A stretch of DNA of 10,052 nt from JAYVIQ01 sp043770215 (GTDB taxonomy: Bacteria; Bacteroidota; Bacteroidia; Cytophagales; JAAEPT01): NCBI GenBank assembly GCA_043770215.1, contig JAYVIQ010000152.1, positions 1 to 10,052 on the forward strand. Direction: 5' to 3'. The translations under genes were made by a program, and so were the position numbers. Within the stretch, counting starts at the first letter, position 1; each line of letters starts with the position of its first letter. Shown one piece after another: positions 1 through 7,708 of the stretch. Under the pieces are notes generated by a model that saw only the letters and a list, made by a program, of their open reading frames with translations, had not been told where the DNA came from and did no database searches.

Positions 1-291
1 AGCTAATACAATTAGTAGAAGAATAAAGCTAAGGCAATAAAAAATAAATGGGCTATTGAGCCAAAACCGATAATCAACGACAAGAATACCAAAAGCTAAA
101 ATAGTGGCTATAAATATCCATAAGGCCTGATTGCCTGCTCTATTTCCAATTTCGAACATAGCTGGTGGGTCATTTGGTACATATATAGCTGCATAAATAG
201 AAAACCAGCCAATGATTACAATAGAGTAAAATAATAATACTGTTGTAACATCTAGGTCTTTGAGTATTGATCTATTGTTTGCTTCTATCAT
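1..291 (-). CDS. rodA: Rod shape-determining protein RodA, N-terminal part (gene continues beyond left edge)
   Basis: This is a SEDS-family integral membrane glycosyltransferase that polymerises lipid II into glycan strands during cell elongation, working with PBP2. Only the first 97 codons are present, and the frame is still open at base 1. The protein starts MIEANNRSILKDLD. It then shows a membrane segment at about residues 16-37, a loop with the sequence NRAGNQALW near residues 50-58, and further hydrophobic segments at about 57-74 and 80-97. This fits the start of RodA/FtsW proteins. The catalytic region lies outside the window, so family membership rests on the N-terminus and on position directly after PBP2. 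The ATG lies 2 nt after the mrdA stop, which suggests translational coupling. FtsW is the main alternative, but the mre/mrdA context favours RodA. Confidence 0.9.
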   Translation of the reverse strand, partial: MIEANNRSILKDLDVTTVLLFYSIVIIGWFSIYAAIYVPNDPPAMFEIGNRAGNQALWIFIATILAFGILVVDYRFWLNSPFIFYCLSFILLLIVLA

Positions 292-293
292 AT

Positions 294-2186
294 CTAATGT
301 ATATTGGAAACAGTTTTTTGTCCTGGTACAACTATCGGAATTGTTTGTATTGATTTCTTAGTGCTATCTTTTGGCAAAACTGGGGGAGGTATATTTATGA
401 AACGTTTGTCTAAAATTCTTTTCTCTTTCCATTTGTCTGTAATTTCTCTTTTTATGTATTTTTCAATCATAAGACTTGCTATGGGAGCTGCCCATGTAGC
501 CCCAAAACCTGCATTTTCTATATAAACAGCAATCGCAATTTTGGGATTATCTTTAGGAGCAAAAGCAATAAAACAACTATGGTCTTCGCCATGAGGGTTT
601 TCTATAGTTCCTGTTTTGCCACAAACAGCAATATCTTTTATTATGGCACTTCGTGCTGTGCCGCTTGTTACCACCATTTCCATAGCATCTTTTACACCTT
701 GGTAATATTCTCTATGGTTTACAGTAGTGTACCTTTTTGTATAAAACTGTTTTACTAAAGATTTATCTCCGTCTATGGATTGCACAAAGTGAGGAGTGTA
801 AAAGTAACCCATATTGGCAATAATGGCTGCCATATTTGCCATCTGCAAAGGTGTTACTAAAAGTTCTCCTTGCCCTATGGAATTTGAATATATGTAGGTT
901 TTAAACCACCTATACTTTCCATAACGTTTATCATAGAAATCTGTGCTAGGAACTTTTCCAGAACTTTCGTTGGCTATATCTGTACCTAGTTTAGATCCTA
1001 ACCCAAAAGAAATAATTTGTTTGTACCACAAAGCAAAACTCTTATGTGTGTTTTTGTACATGTTTTTATCAAGTCCTTTGTCTAGCATTCTGTAATATAA
1101 TTTTACAAAATACCTATTAGAGGACAGCATAATGGCTCTTTTGTAATCGTAAAAGCCAGCTGGAGCATGATCTCCAATACTTATGTCGCTTACATTTATT
1201 TGTTCCGTTGTGGTTGTAGACCCATCTTGAAGACCTACTAAAGATTGTAATATCTTGAAAATAGAGCCAGGAGGATAAGTTGCTTGCACCGCCCTATTGT
1301 ATAGTGGCTTAGTTTTATCCATTAGCATTTTGCCATAATTTTTTGAGTAATATTTACCAGTCAACTGATTTGGGTCATAGGTTGGTGCTGTAATCATAGA
1401 CAATATCCCTCCGGTTTTAGGGTCTATGGCTACAATACCACCAATTTTATTTTCCATCAGTTTTTCGCCGTATTGTTGAAGTTCTAAATCTATGGTGGTA
1501 TATAAATTTTTGCCTCTTTGGGCAACAGTATCAAAAATACCATTGTTAAAAGAGCCCATGGGTAAACCTTTGGCACTAACTTTTATGTATTTTACGCCTC
1601 TTCTACCTTTAAGCTCAGCCTCATATGTTTTTTCAAGTCCCGAAAATCCAATTAAATCTCTAGATCTATAATATTTGGTGGTGTCTCTATCTAATTGTTT
1701 TTGGCTAATTTCTGCTACATAACCAAGTGTATTTGCTAAATTTTTGTGCGGATATGCACGTATAATTTTTGTAACAAAAGAAAACCCTTTGTAGTCAAAA
1801 CGATCCTGAATTTTGGCATATTCTATTTGTTCAAATTCTGGGATGAAGGTAAAAGGCATGTATTTATTAGGGGCTTTTTTCATGGCCGCATCAAAATATT
1901 GTTCTGTAATGCCTAAAAGGGCACAAATTTCAGCTTTTTTGGTTGTGTCAACGTCTTTTTTAACTGCCTCTAAAGCATATATGGGCTTGTTATAAACCAA
2001 TAACTTTTTGTTCCTATCATAGATTAACCCTCTATATGCAGGAATTTTTTCTATTCTAGAAAGTATAGATTCTGCCCTAGTTTTGTATCTATCTGTTGCT
2101 ATTTGTATATAAAATATACGTACCGAATAGATAAACGCTACTACTAAAAAAAAACCAATAATTATTTTGTGCTTGTTTTGATTCAT
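294..2186 (-). CDS. mrdA: Penicillin-binding protein 2, peptidoglycan DD-transpeptidase of the elongasome
   Basis: This class B penicillin-binding protein cross-links new lateral-wall peptidoglycan in the periplasm and pairs with RodA. It has 630 residues, a normal size for PBP2. After a short basic N-terminus there is one membrane anchor (about residues 8-29). The dimerisation domain follows and begins with the typical RGLIYDRN motif (52-59). The transpeptidase domain covers about 230-580. All three catalytic motifs are visible: SxxK as S308-I-F-K311, SxN as S355-S-N357, and KTG as K524-T-G526. The tail after about 595 is proline-rich and probably disordered. The ATG overlaps the mreD stop by 4 nt (ATGA), and rodA follows after 2 nt, so it belongs to the mreBCD-mrdA-rodA transcription unit. 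The enzyme looks intact. The elongation-specific assignment over a division PBP3 rests mainly on its neighbours. Confidence 0.96.
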   Translation of the reverse strand: MNQNKHKIIIGFFLVVAFIYSVRIFYIQIATDRYKTRAESILSRIEKIPAYRGLIYDRNKKLLVYNKPIYALEAVKKDVDTTKKAEICALLGITEQYFDAAMKKAPNKYMPFTFIPEFEQIEYAKIQDRFDYKGFSFVTKIIRAYPHKNLANTLGYVAEISQKQLDRDTTKYYRSRDLIGFSGLEKTYEAELKGRRGVKYIKVSAKGLPMGSFNNGIFDTVAQRGKNLYTTIDLELQQYGEKLMENKIGGIVAIDPKTGGILSMITAPTYDPNQLTGKYYSKNYGKMLMDKTKPLYNRAVQATYPPGSIFKILQSLVGLQDGSTTTTEQINVSDISIGDHAPAGFYDYKRAIMLSSNRYFVKLYYRMLDKGLDKNMYKNTHKSFALWYKQIISFGLGSKLGTDIANESSGKVPSTDFYDKRYGKYRWFKTYIYSNSIGQGELLVTPLQMANMAAIIANMGYFYTPHFVQSIDGDKSLVKQFYTKRYTTVNHREYYQGVKDAMEMVVTSGTARSAIIKDIAVCGKTGTIENPHGEDHSCFIAFAPKDNPKIAIAVYIENAGFGATWAAPIASLMIEKYIKREITDKWKEKRILDKRFINIPPPVLPKDSTKKSIQTIPIVVPGQKTVSNIH

Positions 2187-2707
2187 ATAGATTGTTCTCT
2201 TCTAAAGAAAAGAAAATTGATACAAATAATAACTACCGTAGTAAGCAAAGTACTAAATACTATGCGTATGAGGTTTTTTAAAATAAAATCTACCCCTGGT
2301 GCCATCAATAAATAAAATATTGTTGTATAAAACAATGAGGCTAATAGGGTGTAAACTGTAAAATTCCATGTTCCAAGTCCTTTTAATGTATAAAAAGTAG
2401 TTTGTTGCTCTTCTTTGGTTTGATGCTTTACCAATCCAAAAATATTGAATCTAAAAAACATAAGCGTCATGCCACAAAAAGCGTTTATGCCCATCGTATA
2501 GTTAAACGCATCTACAAATGCTCCCATAAGCACAGATATAAGCAAATTTACAATCATGCCATTAGTAGCAGGCAATGATAAAATAACTGTGATATAGGCA
2601 AAGCAAAAGGCAAAACTAAATGGATGTATTTGTCCAAAGACAAGCACTTGAGCCCATGAAAGCAACACAATAGCTAAAACTTGCGAAATAAAATCTTGAT
2701 TTTTCAA
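2183..2707 (-). CDS. mreD: Rod shape-determining protein MreD, with a TTG start
   Basis: This is a small multi-pass inner-membrane protein of the elongasome that works with MreC. It has 174 residues. Hydrophobic stretches lie at about 7-25, 28-47, 51-68, 72-92, 114-135 and 142-167, with basic or acidic loops such as KHQTKEEQ near 94-101. MreD sequences diverge strongly, so the call rests on length, topology and position between mreC and mrdA. The start codon is TTG. It overlaps the mreC stop by 4 nt (TTGA), the same arrangement as the ATGA overlaps elsewhere in this cluster. The next in-frame ATG is codon 51, and starting there would remove two membrane segments, so TTG is the sensible start. 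The stop overlaps the mrdA ATG by 4 nt. Confidence 0.9.
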   Translation of the reverse strand: MKNQDFISQVLAIVLLSWAQVLVFGQIHPFSFAFCFAYITVILSLPATNGMIVNLLISVLMGAFVDAFNYTMGINAFCGMTLMFFRFNIFGLVKHQTKEEQQTTFYTLKGLGTWNFTVYTLLASLFYTTIFYLLMAPGVDFILKNLIRIVFSTLLTTVVIICINFLFFRREQSI

Positions 2708-3606
2708 AACAAACTATCTTTTTGTAATAGCAAAGCACTTTTTTCTATATAAAGCTGATTTCTATAGGCAAAGCAATGCTCTAATTTCTGATGGTTTTCA
2801 AACAAAAGTACTTTTATTTCCCAAAAGGGCTGGTTTTCGTCTACAGATACTTCGGCTATTTTTCCTATGGGGTGGTTCTTTGGGTAAATGCTGTTGTAGT
2901 CTGTAGTGACAATGGTGTCTCCTTTTTTAATTTTTAAATGCCTAGGTATTTCAGTTAGGTTTACATAATTAGGGGTAGAACCATTCCATTTTATACTCCC
3001 CAACTCATTAGAGTTTTTTATTCTAGCAGAAACAGAGTTGTGTACATGTAAAACGCTTTTTACTAAACTATACTTTAATGAAGTGCTTACAACCTTACCT
3101 ATGATACCGCTTGCAGTAACTATGCCGTTGCCTATTTGTATACCGTCTAAACTTCCTTTGTCTATGGTTATAAAATTTTCATCATCTACAACAGAGTTGT
3201 ACACAACTCTGCACGGTATGTAAAGTGCGTTTATGGCAGGGTCTAAAAGTTTAAATTTCCCTACTTTAGCGCTGTCTTTCATAAAAAGACTATCTCCTTT
3301 TAGGTTTGCATTTATTTTGTATATGCTATCGCCTAAGAGAGAATAATTTGTTCTTAAACGTTCAATTTCAGCAAGTAATTGTCCGTTTGATTCTACCAAA
3401 CGTAGGTTTTCGTTTTTCAATACAAAGTATGAATTGATGTTTGATGTACTTTTATAAACAGCACCACCTAATCCATTTGAGGCATGTAACCAATTTACTC
3501 TTTGTAAATGATTAAAATTTACTGCAAAGTAAAAACAAAGTATAGACAAAATAAAATACACCAAAGTATCTTTAAATCTGAGTATTATCAAAAATAAATT
3601 TCCCAT
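2704..3606 (-). CDS. mreC: Rod shape-determining protein MreC
   Basis: This bitopic membrane protein has a periplasmic part that organises PBP2 and the rest of the elongasome. It has 300 residues. The order of parts is a short cytoplasmic N-terminus, one membrane helix at about 13-30, a coiled-coil stretch at about 60-92 (NENLRLVESNGQLLAEIERL), and then the paired beta-domains of MreC at about 128-290. Those include a glycine-rich pattern around ITIDKGSLDGIQIGNGIV (146-163) and ASGIIGKV (165-172). The length and layout are typical. The coiled coil is thought to mediate dimerisation in this family. The gene starts 34 nt after the mreB stop and overlaps mreD by 4 nt. There is no sign of truncation or frameshift. 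Confidence 0.95.
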   Translation of the reverse strand: MGNLFLIILRFKDTLVYFILSILCFYFAVNFNHLQRVNWLHASNGLGGAVYKSTSNINSYFVLKNENLRLVESNGQLLAEIERLRTNYSLLGDSIYKINANLKGDSLFMKDSAKVGKFKLLDPAINALYIPCRVVYNSVVDDENFITIDKGSLDGIQIGNGIVTASGIIGKVVSTSLKYSLVKSVLHVHNSVSARIKNSNELGSIKWNGSTPNYVNLTEIPRHLKIKKGDTIVTTDYNSIYPKNHPIGKIAEVSVDENQPFWEIKVLLFENHQKLEHCFAYRNQLYIEKSALLLQKDSLF

Positions 3607-3640
3607 GATTTAAGAGACTGCAATTTTTCTTTCCAAAATT

Positions 3641-4666
3641 TTACTTCATCAATACGGCCTTGTAGGCCTTTAAATCCCCAACCGCTGCACCTGTTCCTCT
3701 TACTACAGCTCTTAACGGATCTTCTGCTACTTGCACAGGAAGCTTCGTTTTAAGAGATAATCTTTTGTCTAATCCTCGTAATAATGCTCCTCCACCGGTA
3801 AGGTGAATGCCATTATCATAAATATCTGCAGAAAGCTCTGGTGGAGAAATTTCAAGTGCTTTTAAAACTGCTTCTTCTATTTTAGATATACTTTTATCTA
3901 AAGCAAATGCAATTTCAGGATAACTAACTTTTATTACTTTTGGAATACCAGTCATTAAATCCCTGCCTCTGATTTCATAATCTTCTGGGCCATCATCTAA
4001 CTCTGTCATGGCAGCACCTACTTCAATTTTTACTCTTTCGGCTGTACGTTCTCCAATCAATAGATTGTGTTGGCGACGCATATAATCTAAAATATCTTTA
4101 TTGAAAACATCTCCCGCTACACGTACACTTTGGTCACATACTATACCAGATAAGGCTATTACAGCAATCTCTGTAGTACCACCACCAATATCTACAATCA
4201 TAGACCCGTAAGGTCTTTCTATATCTATACCCAATCCTATTGCTGCTGCAATTGGTTCATGAATCATGTAAACCTCTTTTGCACCAGCATGTTGAGCACT
4301 ATCTCTAACCGCTCTTTTTTCTACCTCTGTAATGCCAGAAGGGATGCAAATAACCATTCTGTGCGAAGGCGTAAAAATAGATCGTTTAGGATAAATCATT
4401 TTTATCATTTCACGTATCATCATTTCTGCTGCGTGAAAATCTGCAATTACACCGTCTTTTAATGGACGAATAGTTTTTAAGTTTTCATGTGTTTTCTCAT
4501 GCATTTGCATTGCTTCTCTGCCCACAGCTCTAATTGTACCCGTAAGCTTATCCATAGCTATTATAGATGGCTCATCCAAAACAATTTCTCCGTTTTGGAT
4601 AATTAAGGTGTTTGCTGTACCAAGGTCAATGGCAATGTCACTTGTTAAGAAATCGAAAATACCCAT
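3641..4666 (-). CDS. mreB: Rod shape-determining protein MreB, bacterial actin
   Basis: This cytoplasmic ATPase of the actin superfamily forms membrane-bound filaments that orient lateral-wall synthesis. It has 341 residues, the standard length. Visible motifs are phosphate loop 1 (DLGTANT, 14-20), the catalytic glutamate in HEPIAAAIG (E137), phosphate loop 2 (DIGGGTTE, 159-166), and the adenosine-binding GGGALL (291-296). The N-terminus MGIFDFLTSD carries hydrophobic residues of the kind used for membrane contact in Gram-negative MreB proteins. Conservation is high and nothing appears to be missing. The ATG lies 63 nt after the purH stop, and mreC follows after 34 nt. The 63-nt gap could hold a separate promoter, but I see no good -7 box there, so read-through from purH is likely. 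Confidence 0.98.
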   Translation of the reverse strand: MGIFDFLTSDIAIDLGTANTLIIQNGEIVLDEPSIIAMDKLTGTIRAVGREAMQMHEKTHENLKTIRPLKDGVIADFHAAEMMIREMIKMIYPKRSIFTPSHRMVICIPSGITEVEKRAVRDSAQHAGAKEVYMIHEPIAAAIGLGIDIERPYGSMIVDIGGGTTEIAVIALSGIVCDQSVRVAGDVFNKDILDYMRRQHNLLIGERTAERVKIEVGAAMTELDDGPEDYEIRGRDLMTGIPKVIKVSYPEIAFALDKSISKIEEAVLKALEISPPELSADIYDNGIHLTGGGALLRGLDKRLSLKTKLPVQVAEDPLRAVVRGTGAAVGDLKAYKAVLMK

Positions 4667-4729
4667 GAAAATTTTTCTTTATTAACTGTTAAAACTATAA
4701 GTTATTGATTTATTTTGTCTTATTCAATA
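4667..4729. other. purH-mreB spacer with short inverted repeats
   Basis: Read on the minus strand, this AT-rich 63-nt spacer contains three small inverted repeats. They are TATTGA-N15-TCAATA (4729-4703), AACT-TAT-AGTT (4703-4693), and TTAAC-A-GTTAA (4692-4682), which lies 15 nt before the mreB ATG. No box matching TAnnTTTG is present. The nearest is TAGTTTTA, and the upstream TTG is about 27 nt away, too far for the usual spacing. Short palindromes are common by chance in DNA this rich in A and T, so any regulatory role is a guess. Confidence 0.3.
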
Positions 4730-6256
4730 TTAATGCTTAAAATGTCTGATTCCGGTAGTAACCATTGTCATTCCATTTTTATTGCAATAATCAATTGAGT
4801 CTTGGTCTTTTATAGAGCCTCCTGGCTGTATAACTGCAAATATACCAGCTTCTTTTGCTATTTCTACACAATCCGGAAAAGGAAAAAAAGCATCTGATGC
4901 CATAGCGCAACCTTCTAGTGATAAACCAAAACTTTTTGCTTTTTCTATAGCTTGTCTTAATGCATCTACCCTAGAGGTTTGACCCATGCCGCTTGTAATC
5001 ATTTGTGTTGCAGTAGCAAAAACAATAGCGTTAGATTTTGTGTGTTTGCATACTTTGTTGGCAAAAATCATAGCGTCTAACTGTTCTTTGCTAGGTTTAA
5101 TTTCTGTAACAAAGGTAAAGTCTTTTTCTGTTTCTATATTTAAGTCTTTGTCTTGCTCAATAACACCGTTTAGCAAGGTTCTAAACTGTTTTGTGTTTTT
5201 TGCATTTTCTTTCTTTACCAATAAAATTCTGTTTTTCTTTTGTTTCAAAATTTCTAAAGCTTCTTCAGAAAATGAAGGGGCAATAAGAATTTCAAAAAAC
5301 AGTTTATGTAGTTCTTCTGCAGTAGCCAAATCTATTTCTTTTGAAGAAATAATTACGCCACCAAATGCAGAAATTGGATCTGATTGCAAGGCCTTTAAGT
5401 AAGCATTTTTAAGCTCTGAATCGCTAGCTATACCGCAAGCGTTGTTGTGTTTTAAAATAGCTACAGTAGTAGACCCTTCAAACTCATTGATTAAGTCTAC
5501 AGCGGCATCTACATCTATCAAATTATTATAAGATAGTTCTTTGCCATGCAATTGCTCAAACATTTCTTCTAACTTACCATTAAATACACCTTTTTGGTGC
5601 GGATTTTCTCCGTATCTTAAAACCGTTCTATCTTGGGTACTTATTTTTAAAGCTTCAACACCTGTTTTGGTAGAAAACCAGTTAAAAATTGCTCCATCGT
5701 AATGAGAACTTGTATTGAAAGCCTGTGCAGCAAAGCGCATACGGTCTTGCAAGGATGTTTCTCCGTTTTGATTTTTTAAAACATCAAGTAATTCAGAGTA
5801 CTGGTTTTTAGAGGGTACTATAACTACGTCTTCAAAGTTTTTAGCTCCTCCTCTGATTAATGCAATTCCACCAATGTCTATTTTTTCTATAATTTCATCG
5901 TCAGTACCGCCTGCAGCTACTGTTTCTTCAAAAGGATAAAGGTCTACTATAACCAAATCTAAATTTGGAATGCCATATTCTTTTACTTGTTCTTGGTCTA
6001 AAACATTGTCTCTTCGGTTTAGAATGCCTCCGAAAATTTTAGGATGCAAGGTTTTTACTCTGCCACCTAAAATAGATGGGTAACCAGTCAAATCTTCAAC
6101 CGCTGTAACTTTTATTCCTAAACCCTCTATAAACTCTTGAGTGCCACCCGTTGAGTAAATTACAACTCCTTGTGAATCAAGTAATTTTACTATTTCGTCT
6201 AATTTATCTTTGTGAAAAACAGATATTAAAGCGGATTTTATTTTTTTTACAGACAT
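4730..6256 (-). CDS. purH: Bifunctional AICAR formyltransferase / IMP cyclohydrolase
   Basis: This enzyme catalyses the last two steps of de novo IMP synthesis in the cytoplasm: transfer of a formyl group from 10-formyltetrahydrofolate to AICAR, then ring closure to IMP. It has 508 residues, the usual PurH length. The N-terminal cyclohydrolase (MGS-like) domain spans about 1-190, with STGGT (35-39) and GGRVKTLHPKIFGGIL (64-79). The C-terminal transformylase domain follows and carries RYGENPHQ (214-221), the catalytic LKHNNACG (268-275, with K269 and H270), CKHTKSNAIVFA (403-414), GMGQTSRVDA (423-432) and SDAFFPFPD (454-462). It ends in the typical TTGIRHFKH. Both activities should be intact. 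A strong -7 box sits about 20 nt ahead of the ATG, so purH probably has its own promoter besides any read-through from purN. mreB lies 63 nt downstream. Confidence 0.98.
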   Translation of the reverse strand: MSVKKIKSALISVFHKDKLDEIVKLLDSQGVVIYSTGGTQEFIEGLGIKVTAVEDLTGYPSILGGRVKTLHPKIFGGILNRRDNVLDQEQVKEYGIPNLDLVIVDLYPFEETVAAGGTDDEIIEKIDIGGIALIRGGAKNFEDVVIVPSKNQYSELLDVLKNQNGETSLQDRMRFAAQAFNTSSHYDGAIFNWFSTKTGVEALKISTQDRTVLRYGENPHQKGVFNGKLEEMFEQLHGKELSYNNLIDVDAAVDLINEFEGSTTVAILKHNNACGIASDSELKNAYLKALQSDPISAFGGVIISSKEIDLATAEELHKLFFEILIAPSFSEEALEILKQKKNRILLVKKENAKNTKQFRTLLNGVIEQDKDLNIETEKDFTFVTEIKPSKEQLDAMIFANKVCKHTKSNAIVFATATQMITSGMGQTSRVDALRQAIEKAKSFGLSLEGCAMASDAFFPFPDCVEIAKEAGIFAVIQPGGSIKDQDSIDYCNKNGMTMVTTGIRHFKH

Positions 6257-6276
6257 TAAATTATTGTTTTAAAGTG

Positions 6277-6284
6277 CAAAGGTA
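6277..6284 (-). promoter_or_regulatory. Bacteroidota-type -7 box ahead of purH
   Basis: The minus strand reads TACCTTTG, a full match to the TAnnTTTG -7 consensus of the Bacteroidota primary sigma factor, and it is followed by CA. If the final G is near -4, transcription would start near 6273 and leave a leader of about 17 nt before the purH ATG at 6256. The -33 element is weak: the best candidate is TTAG about 22 nt upstream, inside the last codons of purN. The assignment is inferred from consensus and position. Confidence 0.65.
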
Positions 6285-6298
6285 GGTTTTTATATTTT

Positions 6299-6877
6299 TT
6301 ATGCCCCTAATTTTTGTGCTATTTTTTCTATTTCTTTTGGGAAAAATTCATACTCCAACAAATGCACTTTTTTAGCAATTTCTTCAGCGCCGTCATTTGC
6401 AGTTATTTCTGTAGAATATTGAGCAATAATAGCTCCTTGGTCATAGTGTTCATTTACAAAATGTATAGTTATTCCTGTTTCGGTTTCACCAGATTCTTTT
6501 ACAGCTTTATGTACAAAATCACCATACATGCCTTTGCCTCCAAATTTTGGCAAAAGTGCTGGGTGTATGTTTATAATTCTATTCGGGAATGCATCCACTA
6601 GATTTTTAGGGACTAACCATAGGAATCCTGCTAGTACAACCAAATCTATTTTATGGGTTTTGAGAATATGTATAACATGATCGCTACTTGAAAAATCCTC
6701 TCTAGAAAATACGCTATACGGAACACCAATTTTTTTTGCTCTTTCTATTACATAAGCTTTAGAATTATTTGTTAAAATCAGGGCTATCTCTACTGAGGTA
6801 TTTTTGAAATAACTAACTATATTTTCTGCATTGCTCCCTGAGCCAGAAGCAAAAATGGCTATTCTAGTTTTTGTCAT
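6299..6877 (-). CDS. purN: Phosphoribosylglycinamide (GAR) formyltransferase
   Basis: This enzyme transfers the formyl group of 10-formyltetrahydrofolate to GAR, the third step of de novo purine synthesis. It has 192 residues, within the normal PurN range. The phosphoribosyl-binding loop is ASGSGSN (10-16). The catalytic set is present: N103 and H105 in the motif INIHPALLP (102-110), and D146 in YDQGAII (145-151). The stretch GMYGDFVHKAV (116-126) and the ETGITIHFV strand (133-141) also fit the family. The ATG overlaps the stop of the upstream prenyltransferase gene by 4 nt (ATGA), which suggests coupled translation. purH follows after 42 nt. Formyl-methionyl-tRNA transferase shares the fold, but it is longer and is less likely at this size and position. 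Confidence 0.96.
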   Translation of the reverse strand: MTKTRIAIFASGSGSNAENIVSYFKNTSVEIALILTNNSKAYVIERAKKIGVPYSVFSREDFSSSDHVIHILKTHKIDLVVLAGFLWLVPKNLVDAFPNRIINIHPALLPKFGGKGMYGDFVHKAVKESGETETGITIHFVNEHYDQGAIIAQYSTEITANDGAEEIAKKVHLLEYEFFPKEIEKIAQKLGA

Positions 6878-7704
6878 AATAAAGGAATGCTAAGGCAGCC
6901 AATAAGCATTATTATTTTAAGAGTTTGACTACTTTTTTTAAATGCTAAATGGGTGTTGTGGGTAAACCAAATCAAATATTGGACATAAAATAATAATCCT
7001 GTTACTACTAACACTGAAGTGATTAGTTTAAAATCATTGTGCCTAAAAAGCCCTATCCAGATAGAAATTAGGAATATCAAACTTAGCATAGAAACAATTA
7101 TTTTTGTATTTTTTATGCCCAATTTAATGGGTAATGTTTTGGCATTGAGCAATAAATCTCCTTTTATGTCTTCAGCATCTTTTATTATTTCTCTGATTAG
7201 ATTGCTTAAGAAAGCAAACAAACTAAAAGCAAGCAACAAAGAATTTGGCTGGCTCAAGTAACTTAAGATATATATAGAAAAGCCTCCTAAAAAAGCAATG
7301 AGTATATTGCCTATTAAAAATGTGCGTTTTAAAGTGTAAGAATAAAACCACAAACCTACTATTGTAAGAAAGGAATAGAAGTATATGAATTTTTGGTTTC
7401 CTACAAAAGACAAAAAGATAGTAGACATGTTTAAAACAAAAACAAACAATAAGGCTTGTCTTCGGCTAATTTCTCTACCAACATACACTTTGTTGGGTTT
7501 GTTTATTGCGTCTGCTTTTATATCAAAATAATCATTTATGACGTAACCTGCGGCTGTAATAAGTGCAGATCCCATAAAAAATAAAACCATGCGCCAATTT
7601 ATAGTTAATCCTAAAATATAGATTGCGCACAATACCTGAGCCAACACCACAAAAAATAAATTTATAGGGCGTGTAAGATACAGCAAGGCTTGTCCTTTTT
7701 TCAC
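6874..7704 (-). CDS. UbiA-family prenyltransferase, possibly geranylgeranylglycerol-phosphate geranylgeranyltransferase-like
   Basis: This integral membrane enzyme should transfer a polyprenyl group from a prenyl diphosphate to an acceptor. It has 276 residues with about eight or nine hydrophobic segments. Both aspartate-rich motifs needed for Mg-diphosphate binding are present: NDYFDIKAD (N57, D58, D61, D65) and DAEDIKGD (D176, D179, D183). The N-terminal LTRPINL (10-16) is typical of the superfamily. The overall look resembles the Bacteroidota proteins often annotated as digeranylgeranylglyceryl phosphate synthase, but the acceptor cannot be read from the sequence. Menaquinone (MenA-like) or other quinone substrates remain possible. 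The start used here is GTG at 7704, only 4 nt after a strong -7 box. An in-frame TTG at codon 7 (7686-7684), preceded by AAAAAGGA, is a serious alternative and gives 270 residues. The stop overlaps purN by 4 nt. It is probably the first gene of the minus-strand cluster. Confidence 0.88.
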   Translation of the reverse strand: MKKGQALLYLTRPINLFFVVLAQVLCAIYILGLTINWRMVLFFMGSALITAAGYVINDYFDIKADAINKPNKVYVGREISRRQALLFVFVLNMSTIFLSFVGNQKFIYFYSFLTIVGLWFYSYTLKRTFLIGNILIAFLGGFSIYILSYLSQPNSLLLAFSLFAFLSNLIREIIKDAEDIKGDLLLNAKTLPIKLGIKNTKIIVSMLSLIFLISIWIGLFRHNDFKLITSVLVVTGLLFYVQYLIWFTHNTHLAFKKSSQTLKIIMLIGCLSIPLL

Positions 7705-7708
7705 TTTA

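Noticed and set aside
304..525. Plus-strand open frame of 73 codons antisense to the end of mrdA
   Set aside because: It mirrors the conserved C-terminal transpeptidase region and the tail of PBP2, with no motif or promoter. The small plus-strand frames at 1813-1995, 3038-3223, 4259-4462, 6314-6601 and 7019-7261 are similar shadows.
4691..4698. Possible -7 promoter box TAGTTTTA ahead of mreB
   Set aside because: It lacks the final G of TAnnTTTG and has no -33 TTTG at the proper distance. In this AT-rich spacer it is not distinguishable from chance.
4986..5402. Plus-strand open frame of 138 codons antisense to purH
   Set aside because: It lies wholly inside a well-supported purH gene, has a serine-, phenylalanine- and isoleucine-rich composition expected from reading the opposite strand, and shows no family motif or promoter.
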